Of a stretch of DNA of 64,000 bases, positions 35,460 through 44,900 are shown one piece after another. Within the stretch, counting starts at the first letter, position 1. Every line of letters starts with the position of its first letter. The DNA comes from CAWKMN01 sp963850765 (GTDB lineage Bacteria; Chloroflexota; Anaerolineae; Aggregatilineales; Aggregatilineaceae), in contig CAWKMN010000003.1 of the NCBI GenBank assembly GCA_963850765.1, positions 1,364,001 through 1,428,000 on the forward strand, in the 5' to 3' direction. A program made the position numbers and the translations under genes. A model generated the notes under the pieces. The model was given only the letters and a program-made list of their open reading frames with translations. It did no database searches and was not told the origin of the DNA.

Positions 35460-37115
35460 ATGAACAAGCGCTTACGCTATTTCGGGTTTTCATTTATCGT
35501 CGTGGCCGTGCTGGTCCTTTCGACCTTAGCACCGGGCGGCGCGCGGGCGCAGGATTTCCAGCCGATGACCTATGCGGCGGAAAACTGCGACTACGGCGGC
35601 GAGTTCCTCTCGATTGAAGCAGTGGATGAGCTGACCGTCAAGTTCACGCTGTGCTATCCTGATCCCGCCTTCCCGTCGAAAGTAGCGTTCTCGTCGTTCG
35701 CCATTAACAACTCCGGCTACCTGGAGACCACAGGTGGCGGTGGCGATCTGATCGACAAGCCCAATGGAACCGGCCCTTACGTGCTCGAAGAGTGGCGTCG
35801 CGGCGACAGCCTGATTATGCGTCGTAATGACAGCTATTGGGGCACCCCGGCCCTCACCGAGAATCTGGTCTTCCGCTGGAACTCGGAAGCGGCAGCCCGC
35901 GTGACCGAACTCCGGGCAGGCACCGCCGACGGTATCGACAACCCGCCGCCGGACGAGTACGAGAACCTGCGCCAGGATGCGAATGTGATCCTGTACGATC
36001 GCCCCGGCACGAACATTTTCTACATCGGCTTCAACAACTGGTATGAGCCGTTCAACGATGTGCGCGTGCGCCAGGCGATTGCGATGGGCATTGACCGCCA
36101 GCGGATCGCGGACAACTTCTTCCCGACCGGCACGCTGGTCGCCACCCAGTTCATGCCGCCGTCGATCTTTGGTTTCACGCCTGAGGTCACATGGTACGAC
36201 TTCGATCCCGAAGCCGCCCGCGCGCTGCTGGCCGAAGCTGGTTTTCCCGATGGGTTCGAAGTGGACCTGCACTTCCGGGATGTCGTGCGCGGTTATCTGG
36301 CTGAGCCGGGTCCCGTTGCTCAGGAAGTTCAGGCTCAGTTGAAAGAAAACCTGAACATCACGGTCAATGTGGTCGTCGAAGAATCGACCACCTTCCTGGA
36401 TCGTTCGGACCTGGGCGAGTTCGGGTTCTATCTGCTGGGCTGGGGCGCGGACTACCCGGATGCCACCAACTTCCTGGATTACCACTTTGGTAATGGTTCG
36501 TCCGACCAGTTTGGTGACAAGTACCCCGAAATCACCGAGCCGCTGGCCGAAGCTGCCAAGCTGTCCGATCCGGCCGCACGTCTGGCGATCTATGTCCAGG
36601 CGAACCAGGCGATCAAAGACCTCGTCCCGATGATCCCGGTGACCCACGGCGCGTCGGCGACCGTGTTTAAGGCGGCGGTCGAAGGCGGACACGCCAGCCC
36701 GCTGGGGAACGAATACTTCGGTATCATGCAGATCCCCGACCAGGATACCTTCGTCTGGATGCAGAACGGCGAGCCCGGCGGCCTGTATTGCGCCGATGAA
36801 ACCGATGGCGAGTTGCTGCGCGCCTGCGAACAGCTCTTGGAACCGCTGCTGTCCTACGAAATCGGCGGGACGGCGGTTCAGGCCGGTCTGGCGCACACCT
36901 GGACCCCCAACGCAGAACTGACCGAATGGACGTTCACGCTGAACGAAGGCGTTACCTTCCATGATGGCTCGACGCTGGATGCGAACGACGTGGTGGTGTC
37001 CTACGCGGTCCAGTGGGACGCGGCCCACCCGCTGCATGTCGGGCGTGATGGCAACTTCACGTACTTCAATGCCTTGTTTGGCAGTTTCCTGAACCCTCCG
37101 CCGGCTACCGAGTAA
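35460..37115 (+). CDS. Circularly permuted family-5 ABC substrate-binding protein
   Basis: The 551-residue exported protein has a signal peptide (RYFGFSFIVVAVLVLSTLAP, cleavage near ARAQ). Family-5 blocks occur in permuted order. The mature protein opens with the middle of the usual fold (IEAVDELTVKFTLCYPDPAF, then NGTGPYVLEEWRRGD and RQAIAMGIDRQRIADNFF). It runs to the usual C-terminal lobe (LVPMIPVTHGASATVF). From about residue 442 (ADETDGELLRACEQLLEPLL) it then carries what is normally the N-terminal lobe (GLAHTWTPNAELTEWTFTLN, EGVTFHDGSTLDANDVVVSY). The order is thus middle-end-beginning. Termini that are close in the fold make this structurally possible. It starts a five-gene importer operon, so it should bind its solute. 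The likely ligand is a peptide or other small solute. Confidence 0.88.
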   Translation: MNKRLRYFGFSFIVVAVLVLSTLAPGGARAQDFQPMTYAAENCDYGGEFLSIEAVDELTVKFTLCYPDPAFPSKVAFSSFAINNSGYLETTGGGGDLIDKPNGTGPYVLEEWRRGDSLIMRRNDSYWGTPALTENLVFRWNSEAAARVTELRAGTADGIDNPPPDEYENLRQDANVILYDRPGTNIFYIGFNNWYEPFNDVRVRQAIAMGIDRQRIADNFFPTGTLVATQFMPPSIFGFTPEVTWYDFDPEAARALLAEAGFPDGFEVDLHFRDVVRGYLAEPGPVAQEVQAQLKENLNITVNVVVEESTTFLDRSDLGEFGFYLLGWGADYPDATNFLDYHFGNGSSDQFGDKYPEITEPLAEAAKLSDPAARLAIYVQANQAIKDLVPMIPVTHGASATVFKAAVEGGHASPLGNEYFGIMQIPDQDTFVWMQNGEPGGLYCADETDGELLRACEQLLEPLLSYEIGGTAVQAGLAHTWTPNAELTEWTFTLNEGVTFHDGSTLDANDVVVSYAVQWDAAHPLHVGRDGNFTYFNALFGSFLNPPPATE

Positions 37116-37139
37116 GATTAAATATAGATCAGATCGGGC

Positions 37140-37163
37140 AGGGGCACTTGAGAAAGTGCCCCT
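37140..37163 (+). promoter_or_regulatory. Intercistronic hairpin between binding protein and permease genes
   Basis: AGGGGCACTT (37140-37149) pairs perfectly with AAGTGCCCCT (37154-37163) around a GAGA loop. The arms are of the TAGGGGC repeat family, here captured between the binding-protein and permease genes. It could protect the upstream message or reduce read-through. Confidence 0.6.
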
Positions 37164-37226
37164 ACCTGTTTAAATTATCACCGCTATACGAACAAGGGGG
37201 GCGATTCCTCCAAAGAGGCTCGATCC

Positions 37227-38301
37227 ATGATAGGCTATCTTTTCAAGCGTTTGGTGCTTGCGATTCCGGTTCTGCTGGGTATCTTATTCGTGACCTTTGC
37301 CCTCACACGGATGCTGCCGGGCGATCCGTGCCGGGCAGCACTGGGCGAAAAGGCCACCGACGAGATTTGTGATGCCTTTAACCAACGCTTTGGTCTTAAC
37401 AAACCCATCCCCGAACAATTTTGGATTTATCTTAAAGATGTTTTGCAGGGCCAACTGGGGGATTCGATCAAGTACGGCCGCCCGGTCACTGAGCTGATGG
37501 TTGAACGCCTGCCGATCACGCTCGAACTGAGTTTTTACGCCATGTTGTTCGCTACGCTGGTGGGCATTCCGCTCGGCCTCATTTCGGCTTACTATCATAA
37601 CTCCCCCACCGATGTGGGGACGATGGTGGTCGCCAATATCGGCGTATCCATGCCGGTGTTCTGGCTGGGGTTGATGCTCTCGTACCTGTTTGGGGTGCTG
37701 CTCAGGGACAGTCCACTCTGGCTGCCGCCCACAGGATCGCTCACCGCCGGGCGAACCATCCAACCGTTTTATGAAGTCCTGGGGACTCGATGTCAACGCT
37801 GATACCCTGACTCTGCCGGGTTTTATCGCCAATATCAATACCCTTAACGCCCTGCTGGTGCAGGATTGGGATGGATGGTGGGACGCGCTCAAGCACCTCA
37901 TTCTGCCGGCGATCGCCCTGGGCACGATCCCGATGTCGATCATCGCCCGCATGACGCGCTCCAGCCTGCTTGAGGTATTGGGGCTGAACTACATCCGCAC
38001 TGCGCGGGCGAAGGGTGTGCGCGAAATCAGCGTGGTGCTGCGGCACGGATTCCGCAACGCGCTGCTGCCCGTCGTAACGATCATCGGTCTGTCGCTGGGG
38101 TCGTTGATGAGCGGCGCGGTGCTCACCGAAAGTGTCTTTGGTCTGTCAGGTGTCGGGCGTATCCTGTACGACTCCATCACCGCGCGGGATTACACGGTGG
38201 TTCAGGCCTTTACCCTGATCATTGCTATTATGTTTGTGTTCATTAACCTGATCGTAGATGCGCTTTATGCCTATCTCGATCCGCGTATCCGACTAGAGTA
38301 G
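37227..38301 (+). CDS. Peptide ABC transporter permease, DppB-like, one frameshift
   Basis: The ~357-residue inner-membrane subunit has an N-terminal helix (FKRLVLAIPVLLGILFVTFA) with the DppB hallmark RMLPGDPC and FGLNKPIPEQF. The MetI core begins with LPITLELSFYAMLFATLVGI, and the EAA loop is YIRTARAKGVREISVVLRHG. The frame shifts at about 37783; reading GGG instead of GGGG gives YEVLGLDVNADTLTLPGF. It pairs with the WD40-bearing DppC-like subunit that starts 4 bases after its stop. The start ATG 37227 follows AAAGAGG. Confidence 0.9.
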
Positions 38302-38305
38302 GCCC

Positions 38306-40243
38306 ATGCAACGTTCCGAACCTGTTTCCACCGAAATTGAACTCTCCGCAGCGGCGGATGTGATCGAACTGACCCGGCCACCCAAGGGGTTGTGGCGTGA
38401 AACCCTGGAGCGCCTGATCCGCCAGCCCTCAGCGATTATGGGCCTGGTTATTCTCGGCACTCTCCTGTTCATCGCCATCTTCGCGCCGCTGCTCGCCACC
38501 CACGATCCGCTGGCGGTGCTGCTCGACGTGCCCGAAGAGGGAGCCGCCAAGCGCGATAAACCTTGTATTCATCTGTTGGGCTGCCCAGGGATAGGCGATA
38601 CGCTGGTTAATGCCGCCGCCGGCTCCGACATCACCGCCGCGATTCTGAACTCGACCAATTCGATGATGGCCGCCGCCGCCGGGACTACGCTCCACATCTG
38701 GGACGCCAGCGACGGTAAGAGCCTGATGACGTTTGACCATGAGAATCCCGTCACGGCTGTGGACTGGAGTCCCAACGATCAGAAGATTCTCACGGCTGCC
38801 GGCGATGAGATCTATGTGTGGGAAGTCAACCGCCGGGCGCTTGGCCGCACGCTCACCCATGCCGGCGGCGCGACGATGGTTGCCTGGAACGCTGACGGAA
38901 CGCGTTTTATCAGCGCCGACGCGCGCAGTGTGCATATCTGGGACACAACGCTGTGGGCCGAAGTGGGCGTGATCGAGCTGGACGACAACCTGATCGCGGC
39001 TCAGTGGAACTCTAACGGGACCGTCGTGATGACGGCCAGCGGCAATCAGGTCAAGCTTTGGAACGCCTTTGTGGGCACCGAAGTCGCCAGCCTGGATCAT
39101 GACAAACCCCTGACCAGCGCCAGCTTCAACGGACAGCCAGCAGTCGCATCCTGACGACCAGCGGCTCGATGCTGTATATCTGGAACGCATCGACGTATCA
39201 ACAGCTGTCTAGCCATCGCCTATTCAGGAAATCTGGCCGGCGCTTTGTGGGGCGAGGCGAAATCGCGCGAGATCGAAAATATCATGGCGAGCGATGGGAC
39301 TAAAGCCCTGATCTGGAACGCGAAGACCGGCGATCTGCTGCTCGAACTGGAACACGGCGAACCCGTGGAATACATCGCCAGCAGCCCGCTGGCCACGCGC
39401 ATTTTTACTCAAGGCGAACGGATGATCCGCGTCTGGGATGCTGAAACCGGGGACATGGTGCTGGAAATCGATCGGACCGAACCCATTACCAGCGCTCACT
39501 GGCAGAGTTCCGGCGGTGGGGTTATCGTGGCCAGCGGCGATACGCTGAACGTGGTGAAAACCAGCGACTACCAGTATATCATGGGCGTCGACGGCAATTT
39601 CCGCGACCAGTTCAGCCGGGTGCTGTATGGCGCGCGGCTGTCGCTGATGGTGGGCGTGACGACCGTTACCCTGGCCGTGATCGTCGGCACGATCGCCGGG
39701 GCGGTCGCCGGATACCTGGGCGGCTGGATCGATAACATCATCATGCGCTTCATGGACGTGATGCTGGCCTTCCCGCCCCTGATCCTGGCGATTGCGGTCG
39801 TAACGGTCCTGGGTCCAGGGATTATCAACGCGCTGCTGGCGATCTCAATTGTGTTCATCCCGGCCTATGCCCGTGTGGCACGGTCCGGCGTGTTAGCCGT
39901 TAAGGAAGAGGATTTTGTCACGGCGGATCGCGTGCTCGGCGTCAGCCCGGCCCGTATCCTGTTCCGGCGCATCCTGCCGAACGCGCTGGCCCCGCTGATC
40001 GTCCAGGCGACGCTGGGCATCGGCACAGCCATTCTGGACGCGGCGGCACTCTCGTTCCTGGGGTTGGGCGCACAGCCGCCCACGCCGGAATGGGGCGCGA
40101 TGCTTGGGGCGGAGCGCAATCAGGTTTTCACCGCACCGCATCTGGTCTTTTACCCTGGCATTGCCATCATGGTCACGGTTCTCGCATTCAATTTACTGGG
40201 CGACGGGCTGCGCGATGCGCTCGACCCGCGCCTGGATCGTTAA
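38306..40243 (+). CDS. Peptide ABC transporter permease, DppC-like, with an inserted WD40 beta-propeller, two frameshifts
   Basis: The ~645-residue subunit opens like DppC/OppC: a charged N-terminus, one membrane helix (IMGLVILGTLLFIAIFAPLL) and HLLGCPG. In ordinary DppC the sequence goes straight on with LGRDxxSRxLYGARxSL. Here about 300 residues of WD40 repeats intervene, with blade ends LHIWDAS, IYVWEVN, VHIWDTT, VKLWNAF, LYIWNAS, LIWNAK and IRVWDAE. Then DQFSRVLYGARLSL resumes the permease, followed by the TM core and the EAA loop FVTADRVLGVSPARILFRRI. By DppC topology the propeller lies outside the cytoplasmic membrane. One base is missing at about 39138 and one is extra at about 39213; both lie inside the propeller and restore WD40 sequence when corrected. 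The flanking core is in the same frame on both sides. Confidence 0.88.
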
Positions 40244-40254
40244 CGGATAGGTGA

Positions 40255-41280
40255 ATGACAACGGACGACACACAACGATACTATTCAAAAGAGGGCTCTC
40301 CTCTTTTGCAGGTCAAGGATCTGCGCACCTACTTTTTCACCCGCGCCGGCACCGTGAAAGCGGTGGACGGCGTGAGCTTGACTGTTCGCCGCGGCGAAGT
40401 GCGCGGCATCGTGGGCGAGTCGGGCTGTGGAAAGAGCATGACCGCCATGTCGATCCTGCAACTGGTCGATAAGCCCGGCAAGATCGTCTCTGGTGAGGTG
40501 CTGTTCAACGGCGAAAATCTGCTCAAGAAGTCGCGCCGAGAGATGACCGCCGTGCGCGGCAAGCAGATCGCCGTGATCTTTCAGGAGCCCAAATCGTCGC
40601 TCAACCCGGTGCTGCGCGTCGGCAACCAGTTGATCGAGGTATTGAAGGTCCACGAGGACGCCGGTCGCCCGCCCCAGGAAAAAGAAGCGGTCGCGATGCT
40701 CAAAGAAGTGGGTATCCCCGATCCGCAGCGGCGCATCGAGAATTACCCGCACGAGATGTCCGGCGGCATGGCGCAGCGTGTCATGATTGCGATGGGCATG
40801 GCCTGTGCGCCGGAGCTGCTGATCGCCGATGAGCCAACCACCGCGCTCGACGTGACGATTCAGGCGCAGGTGCTCGACCTGATCCGGCAGCTCCGCGACG
40901 AGCGCCAGATGGCCGTGATGCTGATCACGCACAATATGGGCATCGTGGCCGAGATGGCCGACGTCGTGACGGTGATGTATGCGGGTACGACGGTGGAAGA
41001 AGCCCCGACGATTGATCTTTTTGAGGAGCCTCTGCACCCCTATACGCGCGGGCTGGTCGCGTCGATCCCCGTGATGGGCCAGCGCAAAGAACGGCTGGAC
41101 GTAATCCCCGGCAATGTGCCCAACCTGATCGATATGCCGGCGGGCTGCCGTTTCGCGCCGCGCTGCAAAGCACGGATCGAGTTCGGCCTGACAAAATGTG
41201 AAGTTGAGGAGCCGGGCATGATCGAGGCCAAGCCAAATCACCTGGTGCGCTGCTGGCTCTATGAAGGCAAAGACGCATGA
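40255..41280 (+). CDS. Peptide ABC transporter ATPase, DppD/OppD-like
   Basis: The 341-residue intact ATPase has Walker A GESGCGKSM, Q loop IFQEPKSSLNP, signature MSGGMAQRV, Walker B LLIADEPTTALD and H loop MLITHNMGI. The C-terminal region has the oligopeptide-type extension PAGCRFAPRCKARIEFGLTKC with Cys residues that bind an iron-sulfur cluster in some family members. It energises the importer together with the OppF-like partner. It starts 11 bases after the permease stop, and its TGA overlaps the next ATG (ATGA). Confidence 0.94.
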   Translation: MTTDDTQRYYSKEGSPLLQVKDLRTYFFTRAGTVKAVDGVSLTVRRGEVRGIVGESGCGKSMTAMSILQLVDKPGKIVSGEVLFNGENLLKKSRREMTAVRGKQIAVIFQEPKSSLNPVLRVGNQLIEVLKVHEDAGRPPQEKEAVAMLKEVGIPDPQRRIENYPHEMSGGMAQRVMIAMGMACAPELLIADEPTTALDVTIQAQVLDLIRQLRDERQMAVMLITHNMGIVAEMADVVTVMYAGTTVEEAPTIDLFEEPLHPYTRGLVASIPVMGQRKERLDVIPGNVPNLIDMPAGCRFAPRCKARIEFGLTKCEVEEPGMIEAKPNHLVRCWLYEGKDA

Positions 41281-42281
41281 CCGATAACCTCGTTGAAATT
41301 CGTGGACTGAAGGTCTACTTTGAGGTCAAAAGCGGCATCCTCAAGCGCACGGCGGGTGTCGTGCAAGCCGTGGATGGCGTGGATCTGGACATCCGGCGCG
41401 GCGAGATCCTGGGGCTGGTCGGAGAATCCGGCTGCGGCAAGACGACCGTGGGCCGCGCCCTGCTGCGCCTGATCCCGGCCACCGCGGGCTCGGTGAGTTT
41501 TGACGGCCACGACCTCTTTTCGCTCGATCTCGTCCGAGCTCAAACCGCTGCGGCGCAACATGCAGCTTGTGTTTCAGGACCCCTATTCGTCGCTCGATCC
41601 GCGCTCGCGCATCAGCGAGATCGTGGGCGAGGGGCTGCGCGTGCATGGCGTGACAGACCGGACCGAGCGCCATCACCGCGTCTTGCGCGCGCTGGAAATG
41701 GTCGGCCTGCAAGAGCAGCACATGCGCCGCTTCCCGCACGAGTTCTCCGGCGGGCAGCGCCAGCGTATCGGGATCGCACGCGCGCTCGTGCTCAACCCCA
41801 CGTTTATCGTGTGCGACGAGCCGGTATCCGCGCTGGACGTGTCGATCCAGTCGCAGGTGTTGAATCTGCTCAAGGATTTGCAGAAGGAACTCGACCTGAC
41901 GCTGCTGTTTATCGCGCACGATATGAGCGTAGTCGAGCACCTGTGCGACCGCGTGGCGGTGATGTACCTCGGCAAGATCGTGGAGATCGCGTCGCGCGAT
42001 GAGATGTTCAGCAACCCGCAGCACCCGTATACCCAGGCGTTGATGTCCGCTATCCCGGTGGCGAACCCTAAAGCCAAACGCGAGCGGATCTCCTGCAAGG
42101 TGATCCGCCCAGCCCGCTCAACCCGCCGTCGGGGTGCCGCTTCCATACCCGCTGCCGCGAAGCGATCGAGCTTTGTTCGCGCGACGAGCCGCTCCTGACC
42201 GACATCGGGCGGGCGCATTGGTGCGCGTGCCACCTGCGCCACCCGGAGCTTGAGGTCGATTACGTCGAGGCCGCGCCGTAA
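41277..42281 (+). CDS. Peptide ABC transporter ATPase, DppF/OppF-like, two frameshifts
   Basis: This is the second ATPase of the importer, about 335 residues. It has Walker A GESGCGKTT, Q loop VFQDPYSSLDPR, signature FSGGQRQR, Walker B FIVCDEPVSALD and H loop LFIAHDMSVVEH. The C-terminal Cys block follows the last break (PSGCRFHTRCREAIELC). The frame breaks at about 41524 (reading TTT for TTTT restores SELKPLRRNMQLVF) and at about 42088 (a missing C; ATCCTCCTGCAAGG restores ILLQGDPPSPLNPP). The stop is TAA 42279-42281. A shorter annotation would end at 42198 in the wrong frame. Confidence 0.88.
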
Positions 42282-42296
42282 CGCTCATCTTTTGGC

Positions 42297-42495
42297 TAGG
42301 GGGTTATGCACTTCTGGCCCCTATCCTCTGTAGGGGCGACCCGGTGGGTCGCCCTACACAGGCTCATTACCGCATCTAAAAGTTAAGGTGCATTCAGCCC
42401 CTTTCCCCAGGCTGCTTCGCACGCACGGAGAAAGGGGTGCGTCCCAAGTCCCTCTCCACATTGTGGGGAGGGATTTAGGGAGGGGCTCACTCACG
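42297..42495. repeat. Mixed palindromic repeat block
   Basis: This gene-free block after the importer operon starts with GGGGGTTATGCACTTCTGGC, a decayed MITE-family left end. Next comes GTAGGGGCGACCCGGTGGGT continuing to CGCCCTAC (42330-42357, TAGGGGCG family), and then the MITE body with GGAGAAAGGGG and GGGGAGGGATTTAGGGAGGG (42465-42484). Nothing coding is seen. Confidence 0.7.
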
Positions 42496-42601
42496 GGAAA
42501 AACCCCTGACCAGAGGTGACCAAAATTCACCCGCCACAAACCCGATTTTGTATGCTATACTTTCCGGCGCGTTGTTGGATGTTATCAGAAAGGGCGGCAT
42601 T

Positions 42602-42811
42602 ATGACCGACACCCCACAAGACATAAAGCCCGTGTGCCTGGTCTGCAAACAGGACAGCGACGCGATTCCCCTGATCCGGCTGTACTATCAGGGCAGCGAT
42701 CTCTGGATCTGCCCGCAGCACTTCCCGCTGCTGATCCACCAACCGGCCAAGTTGATCGGCATCCTTCCTGGCGCAGAACATTTCGGCAGCGCCGAGCACA
42801 CTCACGACTAA
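42602..42811 (+). CDS. Small CxxC protein, zinc-ribbon-like
   Basis: The 69-residue protein has CLVC near residue 12 and a later Cys and His cluster, LWICPQHFPLLIH, so C-x2-C ... C-x2-H could hold one zinc. The end is His-rich (EHFGSAEHTHD). I do not recognise a family with certainty. The start ATG 42602 (MTDTPQDIK) follows AAAGGGCGG. A clear terminator follows at 42847, so this is a single-gene unit. Confidence 0.65.
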   Translation: MTDTPQDIKPVCLVCKQDSDAIPLIRLYYQGSDLWICPQHFPLLIHQPAKLIGILPGAEHFGSAEHTHD

Positions 42812-42846
42812 GCAGCGTCCGTCAGGCATTCAACCTGACCCTATCG

Positions 42847-42872
42847 AACCCACGCTGCGACGTGGGTTTTTC
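42847..42872 (+). terminator. rho-independent terminator
   Basis: AACCCACG (42847-42854) pairs with CGTGGGTT (42861-42868) around CTGCGA and runs into TTTTCG. It ends the unit of the small CxxC protein. Confidence 0.8.
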
Positions 42873-42938
42873 GTTTCTGGCCAAGTGATGCATTTGGCAT
42901 TTGACGGGGGGCATCCCCATAATCCGCCATATGGGTTT

Positions 42939-42968
42939 TTGGACAGCTAACAGAAGATCGGATATACT
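42939..42968 (+). promoter_or_regulatory. Probable promoter of the ABC exporter operon
   Basis: TTGGAC at 42939-42944 and TATACT at 42963-42968 are spaced by 18 bases, upstream of the exporter start at 43031. The match is moderate and the assignment is by position. Confidence 0.45.
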
Positions 42969-43030
42969 GGTTCGATCCACCGAACAAACGTTCCGAAAAC
43001 CCCCTGGCTCCTTAGCATGGAGACTCATCT

Positions 43031-44854
43031 ATGACAACCGCATCAAAAAGTGAGTTTACCGTCGAGAATGCCTACCGCTACAACCAGCGCAGCGCCGTCC
43101 GGTGGGTTATGTCGCATATCTGGCGCTACAAATGGTTGTTCATCGTGGCGGTTATTCTGAGCGCCGTTGACTTCTTCGCCTACTCCCAGAGTCCGATCCT
43201 GATCGGGCGGGCCGCGGACGAAATTCTCAACCCAACCAACGATGACAACATGCTGCTCAAGCTCTCGCTGGGCGTGCTGGGGGTGATGACGGTCAGCAGC
43301 TTCGCTTTCTGGTCCGGCGGTCTGCTCATCGAGACGCTCGCCCAACATCTCGAAACGGATGCGCGCCAGGAGTTGTATGTCAGCCTGCTCGGCAAGAGCC
43401 AGACCTTTCACGACCGGCAGCGCGTGGGCGATATTATGGCCCGCGCCACGGACGACGTGAAGCAGCTGAACTTCATGCTCAGCCCGGGCTTCCGTTTTAT
43501 CTACGAGACGGTGATGGGCATCTTCGTGCCGCTCTTTTACATCGCCACGCTGCGGGTCGAGCTGCTGCTGGTCCCGCTGATTTTTGTCGTGGCCTACATC
43601 ATCGCCGTGCGGGACTATACTCGCCGCCTGAACCCGATCATGCACAGCCAGCGCGAGCAGTTCGGCAAGCTCAACGCCGGGCTGGAAGAAGTCCTTTCGG
43701 GGATCGAGATCGTCAAGGCCAGCGTGCAGGAGTCCTACGAGCGGATGCGCTTCCGCCGCACCGCGCGCCAGTTCCGCGACTATTTTGTGCAGCAGGGAAG
43801 CACTGAAGCGCGTTATCTGCCGCTGCTGCTGTTTGGGATCGCGCTGAGCTTCACGTTTCTGCACGCGATGGTCCTGTACCAGCGCGGAACCGTCGGCATC
43901 CCCGAAATCATTGCGGTAATGGGCCTGATGAATGTGCTGCGCTTCCCGGTGTTCATCTCGATCTTTTCGTTCTCGCTGGTCCAGCAGGGGCTGGCCGGGG
44001 CCGACCGGATTCTCCAGATCATCCGCGCGGAGACCGAACTGGACGAGAACACGGGCGGGTACAGCCACCCGATCCGCGGTGACATCACCTTTGACAATGT
44101 CAGCTTCTTCTACGAAGGCAAAGACGATTCGCCCGTGCTGCACGACATCTCGTTCGAGATCAAGGCCGGGCAGACCATCGCCATCGTAGGCGAGACCGGC
44201 TCCGGCAAGAGCACGCTGGCGATGTTGATCAACCGCACCTACGATGCCTCATCCGGGCGTATCCTGATCGATGGCGTGGACGTGCGCGAATGGGATCTGA
44301 CCGTGCTGCGCTCGCAGATCTCGAAGATCGAGCAGGATGTGTTCCTGTTCTCACGCACGGTGGCGGAGAATATCGCATTTGGCGCGCCGGACACCCCGCA
44401 GGAGCGGATCGAAGGGGCCGCCCGCGAAGCCCAGGCGCACGACTTTATCATGTCGTTTGGCGACGGCTATCAGACCAAGGTGGGCGAGCGCGGCGTGATG
44501 CTCTCCGGCGGGCAGCGCCAGCGGATCGCACTGGCCCGCGCCTTTCTGAGCAACCCGCGCATCCTGATTCTCGACAACTCGACCAGCGCCATCGACAGCG
44601 CCACCGAAGACGAAATTCAGAAGGCGATCCGGCGCGCACAGGAAGGCCGGACGACGCTGCTGATCACTCACCGGATGTCGCAGATCCGTTGGGCGGACCT
44701 GATCCTGGTGCTGGATCATGGCCGGCTGGCCGCAGCCGGGACGCATGATCTGCTGCTGCGCACGTCGCAGCCCTACCGGCGCATCTTTGCCCGTTACGAC
44801 GCGGAACTGCCGCCGCTCGAACCTGAGGCGGCGTACAGCATGGCAGCCCGTTAG
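43031..44854 (+). CDS. ABC exporter half-transporter with a degenerate Walker B (heterodimer subunit A)
   Basis: The 607-residue protein has six membrane helices (about 35-320) followed by a nucleotide-binding domain. Walker A is GETGSGKST, the Q loop region is ISKIEQDVFLF, the signature LSGGQRQR is canonical and the H loop is TLLITHRMSQ. In Walker B the catalytic Glu is replaced by Asn (ILILDNSTSAID), the kind of change found in one subunit of heterodimeric exporters such as TM287/288. The next gene has the intact Glu but an altered signature. The pair would thus have one consensus and one degenerate ATP site. The substrate could be a lipid, drug or peptide and cannot be read from the sequence. 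Confidence 0.92.
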   Translation: MTTASKSEFTVENAYRYNQRSAVRWVMSHIWRYKWLFIVAVILSAVDFFAYSQSPILIGRAADEILNPTNDDNMLLKLSLGVLGVMTVSSFAFWSGGLLIETLAQHLETDARQELYVSLLGKSQTFHDRQRVGDIMARATDDVKQLNFMLSPGFRFIYETVMGIFVPLFYIATLRVELLLVPLIFVVAYIIAVRDYTRRLNPIMHSQREQFGKLNAGLEEVLSGIEIVKASVQESYERMRFRRTARQFRDYFVQQGSTEARYLPLLLFGIALSFTFLHAMVLYQRGTVGIPEIIAVMGLMNVLRFPVFISIFSFSLVQQGLAGADRILQIIRAETELDENTGGYSHPIRGDITFDNVSFFYEGKDDSPVLHDISFEIKAGQTIAIVGETGSGKSTLAMLINRTYDASSGRILIDGVDVREWDLTVLRSQISKIEQDVFLFSRTVAENIAFGAPDTPQERIEGAAREAQAHDFIMSFGDGYQTKVGERGVMLSGGQRQRIALARAFLSNPRILILDNSTSAIDSATEDEIQKAIRRAQEGRTTLLITHRMSQIRWADLILVLDHGRLAAAGTHDLLLRTSQPYRRIFARYDAELPPLEPEAAYSMAAR

Positions 44855-44900
44855 CCATTAAGGCACCGTTAAGGCAAACAAGCACAGGAGAAAAGCACGT

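Noticed and set aside
35526..37037. A 503-codon open frame opposite the permuted binding protein
   Set aside because: Shadow; the plus strand has a signal peptide and family-5 blocks.
35460..37115. Permuted binding protein as an assembly artefact joining two genes
   Set aside because: One signal peptide, one clean frame and block order that is an exact rotation of the family make a mis-join unlikely, though it is listed as a test.
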